DNA from: Trichomonas vaginalis G3
Taxonomy: Eukaryota > Parabasalia > Trichomonadida > Trichomonadidae
Length of the DNA: 64,000 bases
NCBI RefSeq assembly: GCF_026262505.1
Contig: NC_067206.1
Location: 17,443,319 to 17,507,318 of the forward strand
Direction: 5' to 3'
Shown here: positions 28,142 to 39,255 of the stretch, one piece after another
Layout: every line of letters starts with the position of its first letter
Position numbering within the stretch: position 1 is the first letter of the stretch
Program-made: the position numbers and the translations under genes
Notes under the pieces: generated by a model
Told to the model about the DNA's origin: nothing
Database searches by the model: none
What the model saw: only the letters and a program-made list of their open reading frames with translations

Positions 28142-29490
28142 ATGCAGATCCAAGATCACGAACTCACATATATCGAGTTGCTTAAGTATCGAGTGCAACA
28201 AGAAATCCAAGCAGGTTGTAGTTATTCATATAAAACTAGGAAAGAAAGAAATCAAAATCCAATTTAATTGTAAGTGGCCGAATTGTCCATGTCGCTTCCT
28301 TGTTGATACACTTCCCGATGACAAGTACCACATACGAAAATGTATTAACACCCACAATCATTCTGCCCCTTTCCAAACAAATCACAACAAATTACATCAT
28401 ATTTTTATAGATCTTATTTAACAAGATATTTTGAATCAAATCAAGACCGTGTTTACGCACAATTAAGGTGTTTCAAAGATCTTAATATCCCATTTGATAG
28501 TGGGATCATTCCGGAAATGTTTCAACAATCTACAGATGCTTTAAAAAAGTTTTCTAAACGCCTTCATGCAATCAATACCCGTTTCTCAGCGGATGATGTT
28601 ACATCTCTTGCAATTGTCTTCAATTTTTGTCGACATGGTTGAGTCATCATTCTCCAGATGATCTCATCGAGTTTATTCACGAGCCAGATCGTATGATTTT
28701 CTATTACGCCCCATTCGAAGCAAATGCTTTTTCACATCAAATACAAACTTATCACATTGATTCCACTTATAAGCTCTTGCGCTCTCGCATACCATTTTAT
28801 GCCGTCACTGGCAAATTCGCGGAATCAATTGTTTTTCCGTTTTTGTATTTTTTCGTTTGGCCCGACACAAGTGAAAATATACAAGTTTGTCTCACAGCAT
28901 ATTTTGGCTCCATCAATCGCGAACCATCTTATTTTTCAATGGACTGCGCACCTCAAATCACAAATGCTGTTGAAACAGCCATCCCCTTATGCCAGATCAT
29001 TTGGTGTGGCGTTCATGTGTTGCGCGCTGTCATGAGAAAGGCTGAAAAGTTTCAAGATCGTTCCAACTTCGAAACTTTCTATAACTTAATGAAGTTATTG
29101 GTCTTTGGTTCTGAAGAGGAAGAAATTGATCATGATGAAGTTTACAACAATTTAGAAGAAATTTTAAATGAGGAACCTGCTGCCCGTGAATACTTTGACC
29201 AACAGTGGCGCCATCATCTTGACAGGTGGATGCTTCGCTATAGAAATGAAGGAGATGGAACAAACAACATCTCGGAATCACATTTCAAGGTTTTGAAGCA
29301 CCAGTACTTCCCAGAAAGGCGAAATCTTCGACTCGATGAACTTGTCATCGAGTTATATTCCAGTGTTGTTCCTTCATTCCTGATTAAGTTGCAAATTAAA
29401 GGTCTGGATTCAGAGAGAAGTGTTAAAGTTATCAAAAAAGTCACAAGAGATTTCGAAGAAATGACACAATTTAAGGATGGGCACTCATAG
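28142..29490 (+). pseudogene. MULE B transposase, unit 1 (broken)
   Basis: Compared with units 2-4 it has an extra A near 28,256, a missing T near 28,372 and a small rearranged stretch at 28,613-28,650. The Kolobok insertion removes the last 35 codons, ending the frame in DGHS. The most damaged MULE B copy of the array. Confidence 0.8.
29471..29474. repeat. TTAA target duplication, left
   Basis: TTAA in the MULE frame directly before the Kolobok end; its partner is 31,900-31,903. Confidence 0.85.
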
Positions 29491-31899
29491 GCTCCTGACA
29501 GCATAAAAATGTTATTATCTCACAATATAAAAGGAATCATAGGAATCTACAACTATATCTATATTGTTGGAAGACTTCTTAATGTATCATCCATATAAGT
29601 TATATCAATAACTCCATTATGTTATATGATTGTAATCATATTTTCGTTTCATGTTCAAAAACATTAAAATCATACTAACTATATGAGTATTATATTTAGG
29701 AAGCTGATATATAGATATGATAAAATGCTAGGTTTTGTGATTAAGAATATATACTTATCTTTTAGAAAATAATACTTTTAAAAAAATTATATCTTATATA
29801 ATCTAAAAATTTTGGACAATTAAAAAACATTAATTAAAAATAGAAGGTGAAAGTGTTTATTCAAAGAAGGTGCAAGATTATGATGTTTTGAGGGTGAAAT
29901 AAATTTAATAATTATTTATGTGATTTAAGAGTAATACGATCATCGGTAGCTTGAAGACCTCTCTTTATAGCTCTTAATGCCGCAAACTTTTTTTGAACTT
30001 GCTTTGAATTTTTGAATGCTTTGATTAAATCTTTTGTTGTATCATACATTCTGAAATATCTGTTCATCATTTCTGGCATTGTTGGTAAATTTAACCTGTA
30101 TCTTGTTGCTACAATCGTTTCAAACATACTTTCATTGAAATGCAATATTGTGACTGCCATCCTAATTGGCCAAGAAGCATGCCAATTAATATTTTTATTA
30201 GCAAGCATTGCTTTGATATGGTTTATCGATTCAACTACTTGAGTTGAATGAATCTTTTTTACCATATCAAAGATTTTTACGGTATCTTCGAGGAATTTTT
30301 TAAGTGTTTTTATAGCAGTTTTATTTTTTGCATATTTCCATGGTTTAATCATCTTGCATTTTTCAGGATCTGGACAAAATTTATGATTTCCGGCATAATG
30401 TTTAGCGGAATTCAACCATAAAAACTTCTTTGTTTTAATTGACATATGTGTGTCATTGAGAAGTTGCCTAAGCCAACGCAATAAATTCTTTGAAATGCTA
30501 GATAAGATTCTGAATTCTGGCAGTTTGAGCTTTTTCTGTATATTGTTAAGAAAATGTCCAGGATCTCTGTATTCTCTGATACCTTTGAACGTATTTTGAT
30601 TGTAGAAACAATTTTGACATCGCCATCATGCACAAAAAAATTTACACGTTTTTCATTATTCCAACGCTTCAGCATTCTTTTTAAGCCTTCAAATTCCATT
30701 TCATTTGATTTTCCGTTGAAATTACCTTTGAAATTTTTAAAAGATTTAGATATCACTTCCCAATCTACAATTTTTTTGAGTTTCTCTTCTACAAATTGTA
30801 CATAGCAAAACATTGCATTTCTTCTCTGACTCCAAGAACCGTCAAACAAAAGTCCCGAACATTTTCTCATTCGAGATTTCCAATAATTAACAGATTCTCT
30901 GGCAACTTCTATGATAACACGACCAACCTTTTCTTGGACTCGATGAAATGTAGCTTCTGACGGAACTTTGATGTTATTCAGCATGAATTGAAATTCTGAT
31001 TGGCAAAATGTAGCGCCGCTCAATAATACAGATAGCACAAATTCAACAGTGTTGACGACATATGGCTCTACCCTATTTTTCGCGCTTTGAACTAAGTTCT
31101 TTATACGCTTTGCAACTGCTTTTGTTCGCCGCGGCATGAAAAATGAAGAATAACTTGACGGTTTCTTGAACAAATGGTCGCACATTCAAATATTGTGATG
31201 TACGATCAGGATAAAAGAATGTTGTTGCCGTGAATTTAGAAAATAGCAAAATTTCAATTTACGCAATCGAGATATAACTTGATCGTTTGAGCGATAACCA
31301 TGGCACCCATAGTATTATTGAAAGTACTCATACTTACAATTATTTTCTCCCATAGGAATATTGTTCAATATACTTCACCTATAGAGGAAATCTCGAAATA
31401 AAATCGAATTTTTTCAAAAATTACAAAAATCAATTTTTTACAAAGATGTTCGAAAAATAACATTATATACGCATCAAATCAAAGCATTATATGGAGCATT
31501 ATAATTCTATATATGATTGTCCATCTTGCTGTTGTGCTATTTTTTTTAAACAATAATTTCATTGTTGAAATTAAATTTGCAATTTCAGTAAAAATTGTGA
31601 CCCATCATTTTGAATATAATTGAATTAATACATTTATTGTCAGAATATTATATACCAAATATTAGACTTCCACATGAATCCTGGTATGATATTATAAGTA
31701 TTGCAAAATTAGAAAAAATATGCTCATGATATACTAAATTCATGTTTCAAGGTTAACTTATAAATAAAATAAGTTCGAGAAATGCATCACTAAATATTTT
31801 GAGCTTGTGCACTATAATGCTATATAATAGTCTTCACTGTTTTTAATATTTGACTTTGCTAGACTTGATTTTTTTCATCACCCTAATGAGTGCCCATCC
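29475..31899 (-). mobile_element. Kolobok DNA transposon, unit 1
   Basis: 2,425 bp bounded by inverted ends GGATGGGCACTCA and TGAGTGCCCATCC and flanked by TTAA on both sides, the target duplication known for Kolobok (and piggyBac). Removing the element and one TTAA restores the MULE reading frame (ACACAATTTAAAAAAGTCGA). One transposase gene on the minus strand; 714 bp of leader sequence (31,186-31,899) hold no other gene. Confidence 0.9.
29912..31185 (-). pseudogene. Kolobok transposase, unit 1 (one frameshift)
   Basis: Matches the 424-residue protein at 39,678-40,952, but a T run at about 30,597 is one base short, giving 257- and 189-residue frames. Could be a sequencing error. Confidence 0.8.
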
Positions 31900-32236
31900 T
31901 TAAAAAAGTCGAATGCATCAGTATGCTTGAAGCTGTTCAGAAAGGTCTGAAAAATGATACACTTGATCCCAACATTGTTTACTCAACATTAAAAATATTA
32001 TTGCAAAGAAAACATTTGATTTAATAAACATTTAATTTATTATAATTAATTTTTTATTAAAGTATAGTAAAAAATGCTATAAATAAATTATTATATTTTA
32101 TTAAAATGTGACTTTTAATAGTAAGTGAATAAAATAAATCCGGAATTGGGAAAGAAATAAGGTTAATTAAAAATAATGAAAATTACAAGTTTAAGGTTAA
32201 TGAAAAAGTGACAATGGGCGAGTTTGTCCCCCACTC

Positions 32237-32340
32237 TGCAGGTCATGAAATTTTTGGGCCTTTTTTAGGTTCTTGAAAAACGAGTTTTTTTGAAAATAAA
32301 TTGCATAAATAGCATCATCATATATGTACCAATGATATGG
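32237..32340. other. Linker between MULE B and the 1-kb element
   Basis: About 100 bp of AT-rich sequence; its last 16 bp (TGTACCAATGATATGG) are the left target duplication of the next element. Confidence 0.5.
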
Positions 32341-33395
32341 TGTTTCGTACCGAAATGGCTAACAAAAAAGTGACAGAAAACCTTAAATTGCGCGGCAATT
32401 TTAATTAAAAAATAAACATTAATTTTTGTGATTGATATTATGCATTTTATTTATATTATATAAGATTTAAATTTAGGGGAAAAATTGGAAAAAAAATAAG
32501 ATTGGAAGTCTTTAGGTAAGAAGGAAAGGGCAAGAGATATATAGTGTACCTATATACCTCTTGCCCTTTCATTCTAAGTAGAAATGGGAGAAACTTTGTC
32601 CGCATCATAAGTTATGCGGACAAAGTTTCTCCGATTTCTAATGGGAATTGCAGGCTATGAGGCACTGATATATATAATCAGTACCTCATAGCCTACAATT
32701 CCCTTTATTAGACTTCCAAACTTTGAGTTAATGTCAAGACATTAACTCAAAGTTTGGAAAACTTCTCGTAAGAATCAATCGTCAAAAACCTCGATTGCAG
32801 TTATATTCATTGTGTTAAATTTGATTTATTTTGAAATTTTTATAAATTAAATTTTATATAACATAAAGCGTTATGAATTAGTATTTCCATATGAATTTTA
32901 TCTCGAAAATAGTAATTCTATCCAGTTATATTTCGGTTAATTTTGGAAATTTCTAGGAATACTTTAAGATAGTATGATTATATATAACTCTGCCTTCATG
33001 ATTTATTTTAGCTTTCGCGCAAATATCAGTTAACTTAACTCCATTATTTGATTTTGTGATGGCTTCACAAAGCCAATCAATATCAATCTCTTCTGGAGAA
33101 TGTCTTCTCATCTAGAATATTTTCAATACTTTACATACAAACATTTTTATTTCTAAAAAACTTTTTAATTTTTTCTAGGATATATGAATGAAAATAGTTA
33201 GAACAAGATTTTGAAGCTCAAAACATTAAAAATTATTAAAGATTTGTATAATATGATTAAAAATGGGAAATAATATGAGGCAATATAAAGGAATATGAAT
33301 ATTAAATAAATATATCTAAATAGAAAGAATCAGAAAAATCAAATTATTGGCGCCAAAAATGTCACCTTTTTGGTGAGCCATTTCGGTATGAGATA
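32341..33395 (+). mobile_element. 1-kb hairpin-bearing element, unit 1
   Basis: Same element as 5,594-6,644 in the opposite orientation. Flanked by TGTACCAATGATATGG and TGTACCAATGATATAG, a 16-bp duplication with one mismatch. Contains the same four hairpins (about 32,522-32,762) and a 52-residue ORF on the minus strand (start about 33,111). Confidence 0.8.
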
Positions 33396-33476
33396 TGTAC
33401 CAATGATATAGTAAAAAGAAAAATCATGGCTCTCGATCAAAATAATGAGAAAAATAAACATGCTAAAATTTTTTTG

Positions 33477-33566
33477 AAAATCAAGTTTTTTCCAGTGTTT
33501 TTCTAAATCCATCAAAGAGTTGATATTAGACCACCAAAGTTATATATGATATGAAGATACCATATG
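33477..33566. repeat. 90-bp direct repeat left of MULE A, unit 2
   Basis: Identical by eye to the 90 bp just right of the same MULE (35,857-35,946). Begins AAAATCAAGTTTTTTCCAG and ends ATACCATATG, abutting the element on both sides. The same pair exists in units 3 and 4; unit 1 has only the right copy. Confidence 0.85.
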
Positions 33567-33778
33567 GAGTGGGGGACAAACTCGCCCATTGTCACTTTTT
33601 CATTAACCTTAAACTTGTAATTTTCATTATTTTTAATTAACCTTATTTCTTTCCCAATTCCGGATTTATTTTATTCACTTACTATTAAAAGTCACATTTT
33701 AATAAAATATAATAATTTATTTATAGCATTTTTTACTATACTTTAATAAAAAATTAATTATAATAAATTAAATGTTTA

Positions 33779-35222
33779 TTAAATCAAATGTTTTCTTTGC
33801 AATAATATTTTTAATGTTGAGTAAACAATGTTGGGATCAAGTGTATCATTTTTCAGACCTTTCTGAACAGCTTCAAGCATACTGATGCATTCGACTTTTT
33901 TAAATTGTGTCATTTCTTCGAAATCTCTTGTGACTTTTTTGATAACTTTAACACTTCTCTCTGAATCCAGACCTTTAATTTGCAACTTAATCAGGAATGA
34001 AGGAACAACACTGGAATATAACTCGATGACAAGTTCATCGAGTCGAAGATTTCGCCTTTCTGGGAAGTACTGGTGCTTCAAAACCTTGAAATGTGATTCC
34101 GAGATGTTGTTTGTTCCATCTCCTTCATTTCTATAGCGAAGCATCCACCTGTCAAGATGATGGCGCCACTGTTGGTCAAAGTATTCACGGGCAGCAGGTT
34201 CCTCATTTAAAATTTCTTCTAAATTGTTGTAAACTTCATCATGATCAATTTCTTCCTCTTCAGAACCAAAGACCAATAACTTCATTAAGTTATAGAAAGT
34301 TTCGAAGTTGGAACGATCTTGAAACTTTTCAGCCTTTCTCATGACAGCGCGCAACACATGAACGCCACACCAAATGATCTGGCATAAGGGGATGGCTGTT
34401 TCAACAGCATTTGTGATTTGAGGTGCGCAGTCCATTGAAAAATAAGATGGTTCGCGATTGATGGAGCCAAAATATGCTGTGAGACAAACTTGTATATTTT
34501 CACTTGTGTCGGGCCAAACGAAAAAATACAAAAACGGAAAAACAATTGATTCCGCGAATTTGCCAGTGACGGCATAAAATGGTATGCGAGAGCGCAAGAG
34601 CTTATAAGTGGAATCAATGTGATAAGTTTGTATTTGATGTGAAAAAGCATTTGCTTCGAATGGGGCGTAATAGAAAATCATACGATCTGGCTCGTGAATA
34701 AACTCGATGAGATCATCTGGAGAATGACTCTTAACCATGTCGACAAAAATTGCAAGAGATGTAACATCATCCGCTGAGAAACGGGTATTGATTGCATGAA
34801 GGCGTTTAGAAAACTTTTTTAAAGCATCTGTAGATTGTTGAAACATTTCCGGAATGATCCCACTATCAAATGGGATATTAAGATCTTTGAAACACCTTAA
34901 TTGTGCGTAAACACGGTCTTGATTTGATTCAAAAATATCTTGTTAAATAAGATCTATAAAAATATGATGTAATTTGTTGTGATTTGTTTGGAAAAGGGGC
35001 AGAATGATTGTGGGTGTTAATACATTTTCGTATGTGGTACTTGTCATCGGGAAGTGTATCAACAAGGAAGCGACATGGACAATTCGGCCACTTACAATTA
35101 AATTGGATTTGATTTCTTTCTTTCCTAGTTTTATATGAATAACTACAACCTGCTTGGATTTCTTGTTGCACTCGATACTTAAGCAACTCGATATATGTGA
35201 GTTCGTGATCTTGGATCTGCAT
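33779..35222 (-). pseudogene. MULE A transposase, unit 2 (one frameshift)
   Basis: One extra A in an A run at about 34,932 splits the 480-residue frame after residue 96; the remainder is open. Homopolymer change, possibly an artefact. Confidence 0.85.
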
Positions 35223-35383
35223 TAAAATGAAATGATTTGAAAGAATAAAGAATTTTGAATATATTGGTCTTATTTTGATAAGCTTGGTCGTGTTTTGAAT
35301 AGCTTGGCCATCTAATTCAATTATGATCTTTGAAAATTAGGTGAAATAAAACTAAACATAAATGTAAAACTAGGGATATGAAA

Positions 35384-35712
35384 TTTTGGTTGTACACCAC
35401 TTGTATGTGCCGGATACCATTGTGTCAAATTTTTTCTGAAATTAACTTTAAAAGTACTAAGTAAGATCATGAGATATAGCAATATATGTTTAAACTAACT
35501 TATATTTTGGTTGTACACCACTTGTATGTGCCGGATACCATTGTGTCAAATTTTTTCTGAAATTAACTTTAAAAGTACTAAGTAAGATCATGAGATATAG
35601 CAATATATGTTTAAACTAACTTATATTTTGGTTGTACACCACTTGTATGTGCCGGATACCATTGTGTCAAATTTTTTCTGAAATTAACTTTAAAAGTACT
35701 AAGTAAGATCAT
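35384..35712. repeat. 121-bp tandem repeat, three copies, unit 2
   Basis: Same repeat as 26,914-27,242. Confidence 0.85.
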
Positions 35713-36349
35713 TTGTTTTTGCATAATATAATGCCAATATGGTTTCTTTTGATTTTATTTCATTTATAAGCAAATCAGATTTACCCAAAAACTCCACTCC
35801 ATAAGCGTTCATTTGCTAAATTAAAAAGTGACAATGGGCTAGTCTGTTCCTTTCTCAAAATCAAGTTTTTTCCAGTGTTTTTCTAAATCCATCAAAGAGT
35901 TGATATTAGACCACCAAAGTTATATATGATATGAAGATACCATATGTGATTCTAAATGATGTATATTAATCGAAAAAATATATTCCTGTAAAGAAAAAAA
36001 TAAGTTTTTATTAATTTGGAGGATTAGCCAATTGATAGAACTCTCAGAAAAAATTGAGAACTTTTTAATCCTCGTAGTGCACCCTTAAGTGAAAAGGTCG
36101 CAATTAAATTCAAGAACAATGATCAATAATAGGCATTTTAAAATATTATAAATCATTACCCTTATTTATATTATTACTTTTTTTTCGAAGATATCTAAAG
36201 CTTGCTATATGAAATATAGGAGAAAGGGACAGACTAGCCCATTGTCACTTTTTAATTTAGCAAATGAACGCTTATGGAGTGGAGTTTTTGGGTAAATCTG
36301 ATTTGCTTATAAATGAAATAAAATCAAAAGAAACCATATTGGCATTATA

Positions 36350-37653
36350 TAGGGTGTCCAAAGGTGTGTTTAGCACAAACCTGAATACTGCGAATAGAAA
36401 TAAACAAGTTACATATATATAAAGTTTATTTAAATATAATCACCATTGGATTCAATCACGCGTTCGCAGCGATCGATCCAGGCTTGAAAGACACGCTTTA
36501 AATCATCATGAGAAAATTGCTCAAATTGCTCTCTTACAAAATTTTCAAGATCATCTGGACTCGCGAATTCGCGTCCTTCAGCTCTCTTTTTTAGCGTGCC
36601 GAATAAATAAAAGTCAGAGGGTGCAATATCAGGTGAATAAATTGGGTTTGGAACAACTTTGACATTGTTTTCCACCAAGTAATTCATTACCTTATGACTT
36701 TTGTGAACTCTTGAATTATCAAAATGAATTGCAAACTTTTGTTTTTGTTGTTTGGATTTCTCAAACTCATCAGAATTGATAATTTGAGTAAGAACATTGT
36801 CAATTAGATACTGAGCATTCATCGTATTAGGTTTTTGAAGAATATCAATTGCGATGATGCCATTCACGCCCCAAAAAACCGACAACATCATCATTGGTGT
36901 GTCAATTTTTTTCTTCGGGAATGTTTGCGGATTTTCATCCTTCGGGATCCACATGATTTTGGCTTCTGTTGCATAGTGAAACCAAGACTCGTCCCCTGTT
37001 ACTAAAAAGCGAAACTTCTTGGATTGATATGCACCCAATATAGAGAGGAGCTCTTTCGAAGATTGGACTCTAGATTTTTTTTGAACTGAATTAAGGTTGT
37101 GCGGAACCCAACGTGTATACGCTAGTTTGTAGTTCAAATAATTGTGCAGATAATAACTGACTGTTGTACGTGGTATCTTTGTCATCTCCTCTATCCTTCT
37201 GAGTGATGCTCTTGGGTCTTCATCTAGCGCTTGAAGAATTGCTTTGATTTTTCTTTGATCCGGCGATTTTTTGTCAATTTTTATGATGGGCGCCTTTTTG
37301 TTCATGAAGTGATACATCCTAACATGATACGTTACAGTGGAATAGCTAGGAGCATCCATACCGAAGCATTTTACCAATGTCTCGTAGATTTTTTTACAGT
37401 CTTTGCATTTTTTTGCAAGAGCGAGGATGTTTTCTTTATGATTCATTAAAAAAATGAAAAAAATCCCGCCAAAATTTCCCGCGAAACCGCCTCTTGTCTC
37501 AAAATTCATTTTATATCCCGGCATGGCGCCAAAATACAACTTACTCATCATATACATATATTCATATTTTTTATTATATATTTATAATCAGCATATATCT
37601 CCTTTAATAGTCTCATATAGAGCGCTGTGCTAAACGCACCTTTGGACACCCTA
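36350..37653 (-). mobile_element. mariner transposon, unit 2
   Basis: 1,304 bp with 28-bp inverted ends (TAGGGTGTCCAAAGGTG..., one mismatch between the ends) and a TA target duplication (36,348-36,349 and 37,654-37,655). The empty site in unit 1 proves the boundaries. Size, ends and protein suggest kinship with Tvmar1, the mariner reported from Trichomonas vaginalis. Confidence 0.92.
36430..37446 (-). CDS. mariner transposase, 338 aa, intact
   Basis: Cuts and pastes its element at TA sites in the nucleus. The ATG at 37,446 follows an initiator-like TCATTTTTTTA; an upstream in-frame ATG would add 37 residues. Two N-terminal helix-turn-helix regions (about residues 1-45 and 65-105) are followed by the mariner signature WVPHNLN. 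The catalytic triad is Asp152 (VTGDESWF), Asp243 (IHFDNSR) and Asp278 (YSPDIAPSDFYLF), giving exactly 34 residues between the last two, the D34D spacing of mariner. The motif SPDIAPSDFYLF is typical. The frame is whole. Confidence 0.93.
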   Translation of the reverse strand: MNHKENILALAKKCKDCKKIYETLVKCFGMDAPSYSTVTYHVRMYHFMNKKAPIIKIDKKSPDQRKIKAILQALDEDPRASLRRIEEMTKIPRTTVSYYLHNYLNYKLAYTRWVPHNLNSVQKKSRVQSSKELLSILGAYQSKKFRFLVTGDESWFHYATEAKIMWIPKDENPQTFPKKKIDTPMMMLSVFWGVNGIIAIDILQKPNTMNAQYLIDNVLTQIINSDEFEKSKQQKQKFAIHFDNSRVHKSHKVMNYLVENNVKVVPNPIYSPDIAPSDFYLFGTLKKRAEGREFASPDDLENFVREQFEQFSHDDLKRVFQAWIDRCERVIESNGDYI

Positions 37654-37917
37654 TATTATGCAAAAACAAATGATCTTACTTAGTACTTTTAAAGTTAATT
37701 TCAGAAAAAATTTGACACAATGGTATCCGGCACATACAAGTGGTGTACAACCAAAATTTCATATCCCTAGTTTTACATTTATGTTTAGTTTTATTTCACC
37801 TAATTTTCAAAGATCATAATTGAATTAGATGGCCAAGCTATTCAAAACACGACCAAGCTTATCAAAATAAGACCAATATATTCAAAATTCTTTATTCTTT
37901 CAAATCATTTCATTTTA

Positions 37918-39255
37918 ATGCAGATCCAAGATCACGAACTCACATATATCGAGTTGCTTAAGTATCGAGTGCAACAAGAAATCCAAGCAGGTTGTAGTTA
38001 TTCATATAAAACTAGGAAAGAAAGAAATCAAATCCAATTTAATTGTAAGTGGCCGAATTGTCCATGTCGCTTCCTTGTTGATACACTTCCCGATGACAAG
38101 TACCACATACGAAAATGTATTAACACCCACAATCATTCTGCCCCTTTTCCAAACAAATCACAACAAATTACATCATATTTTTATAGATCTTATTTAACAA
38201 GATATTTTGAATCAAATCAAGACCGTGTTTACGCACAATTAAGGTGTTTCAAAGATCTTAATATCCCATTTGATAGTGGGATCATTCCGGAAATGTTTCA
38301 ACAATCTACAGATGCTTTAAAAAAGTTTTCTAAACGCCTTCATGCAATCAATACCCGTTTCTCAGCGGATGATGTTACATCTCTTGCAATTTTTGTCGAC
38401 ATGGTTAAGAGTCATTCTCCAGATGATCTCATCGAGTTTATTCACGAGCCAGATCGTATGATTTTCTATTACGCCCCATTCGAAGCAAATGCTTTTTCAC
38501 ATCAAATACAAACTTATCACATTGATTCCACTTATAAGCTCTTGCGCTCTCGCATACCATTTTATGCCGTCACTGGCAAATTCGCGGAATCAATTGTTTT
38601 TCCGTTTTTGTATTTTTTCGTTTGGCCCGACACAAGTGAAAATATACAAGTTTGTCTCACAGCATATTTTGGCTCCATCAATCGCGAACCATCTTATTTT
38701 TCAATGGACTGCGCACCTCAAATCACAAATGCTGTTGAAACAGCCATCCCCTTATGCCAGATCATTTGGTGTGGCGTTCATGTGTTGCGCGCTGTCATGA
38801 GAAAGGCTGAAAAGTTTCAAGATCGTTCCAACTTCGAAACTTTCTATAACTTAATGAAGTTATTGGTCTTTGGTTCTGAAGAGGAAGAAATTGATCATGA
38901 TGAAGTTTACAACAATTTAGAAGAAATTTTAAATGAGGAACCTGCTGCCCGTGAATACTTTGACCAACAGTGGCGCCATCATCTTGACAGGTGGATGCTT
39001 CGCTATAGAAATGAAGGAGATGGAACAAACAACATCTCGGAATCACATTTCAAGGTTTTGAAGCACCAGTACTTCCCAGAAAGGCGAAATCTTCGACTCG
39101 ATGAACTTGTCATCGAGTTATATTCCAGTGTTGTTCCTTCATTCCTGATTAAGTTGCAAATTAAAGGTCTGGATTCAGAGAGAAGTGTTAAAGTTATCAA
39201 AAAAGTCACAAGAGATTTCGAAGAAATGACACAATTTAAGGATGGGCACTCATAG
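37918..39255 (+). CDS. MULE B transposase, unit 2, C-terminus cut by Kolobok
   Basis: 445 residues, of which the first 441 equal the MULE A transposase; the last four (DGHS) come from the Kolobok end. The zinc finger and all three catalytic residues are kept, so only the last 39 residues of the original protein are lost or replaced. Activity is uncertain. The rest of the gene lies beyond Kolobok (41,669 onward). Confidence 0.85.
   Translation: MQIQDHELTYIELLKYRVQQEIQAGCSYSYKTRKERNQIQFNCKWPNCPCRFLVDTLPDDKYHIRKCINTHNHSAPFPNKSQQITSYFYRSYLTRYFESNQDRVYAQLRCFKDLNIPFDSGIIPEMFQQSTDALKKFSKRLHAINTRFSADDVTSLAIFVDMVKSHSPDDLIEFIHEPDRMIFYYAPFEANAFSHQIQTYHIDSTYKLLRSRIPFYAVTGKFAESIVFPFLYFFVWPDTSENIQVCLTAYFGSINREPSYFSMDCAPQITNAVETAIPLCQIIWCGVHVLRAVMRKAEKFQDRSNFETFYNLMKLLVFGSEEEEIDHDEVYNNLEEILNEEPAAREYFDQQWRHHLDRWMLRYRNEGDGTNNISESHFKVLKHQYFPERRNLRLDELVIELYSSVVPSFLIKLQIKGLDSERSVKVIKKVTRDFEEMTQFKDGHS

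Larger units (their letters stand above)
27750..32236 (+). mobile_element. MULE B, unit 1, with Kolobok inserted
   Basis: Same family as MULE A in opposite orientation; ends GAGAAAGGGACAGACTAGCC and (complement) GAGTGGGGGACAAACTCGCC. It contains a Kolobok element at 29,475-31,899. The mariner target at 27,868-27,881 (GGCATTATATTATG) is empty in this unit. Confidence 0.85.
33567..35856 (-). mobile_element. MULE A, unit 2
   Basis: 2,290 bp, complete ends, exactly between the 90-bp direct repeats. The 121-bp repeat is present in three copies (35,384-35,712). Confidence 0.85.

Noticed and set aside
29475-31899. piggyBac element
   Set aside because: TTAA target sites fit, but the protein has the DGSW pattern and His/Cys cluster expected of Kolobok and no piggyBac-like DDD core.
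27740-32250. Long direct repeat around MULE B like those around the other MULEs
   Set aside because: I looked for the sequence right of MULE B (TGCAGGTCATGAAATTT) within about 100 bp left of it and did not find it.
38489-38800. Frames of 83-118 residues recurring in every unit of the array
   Set aside because: They overlap the MULE, Kolobok or mariner genes in other frames and show none of the traits of real genes.
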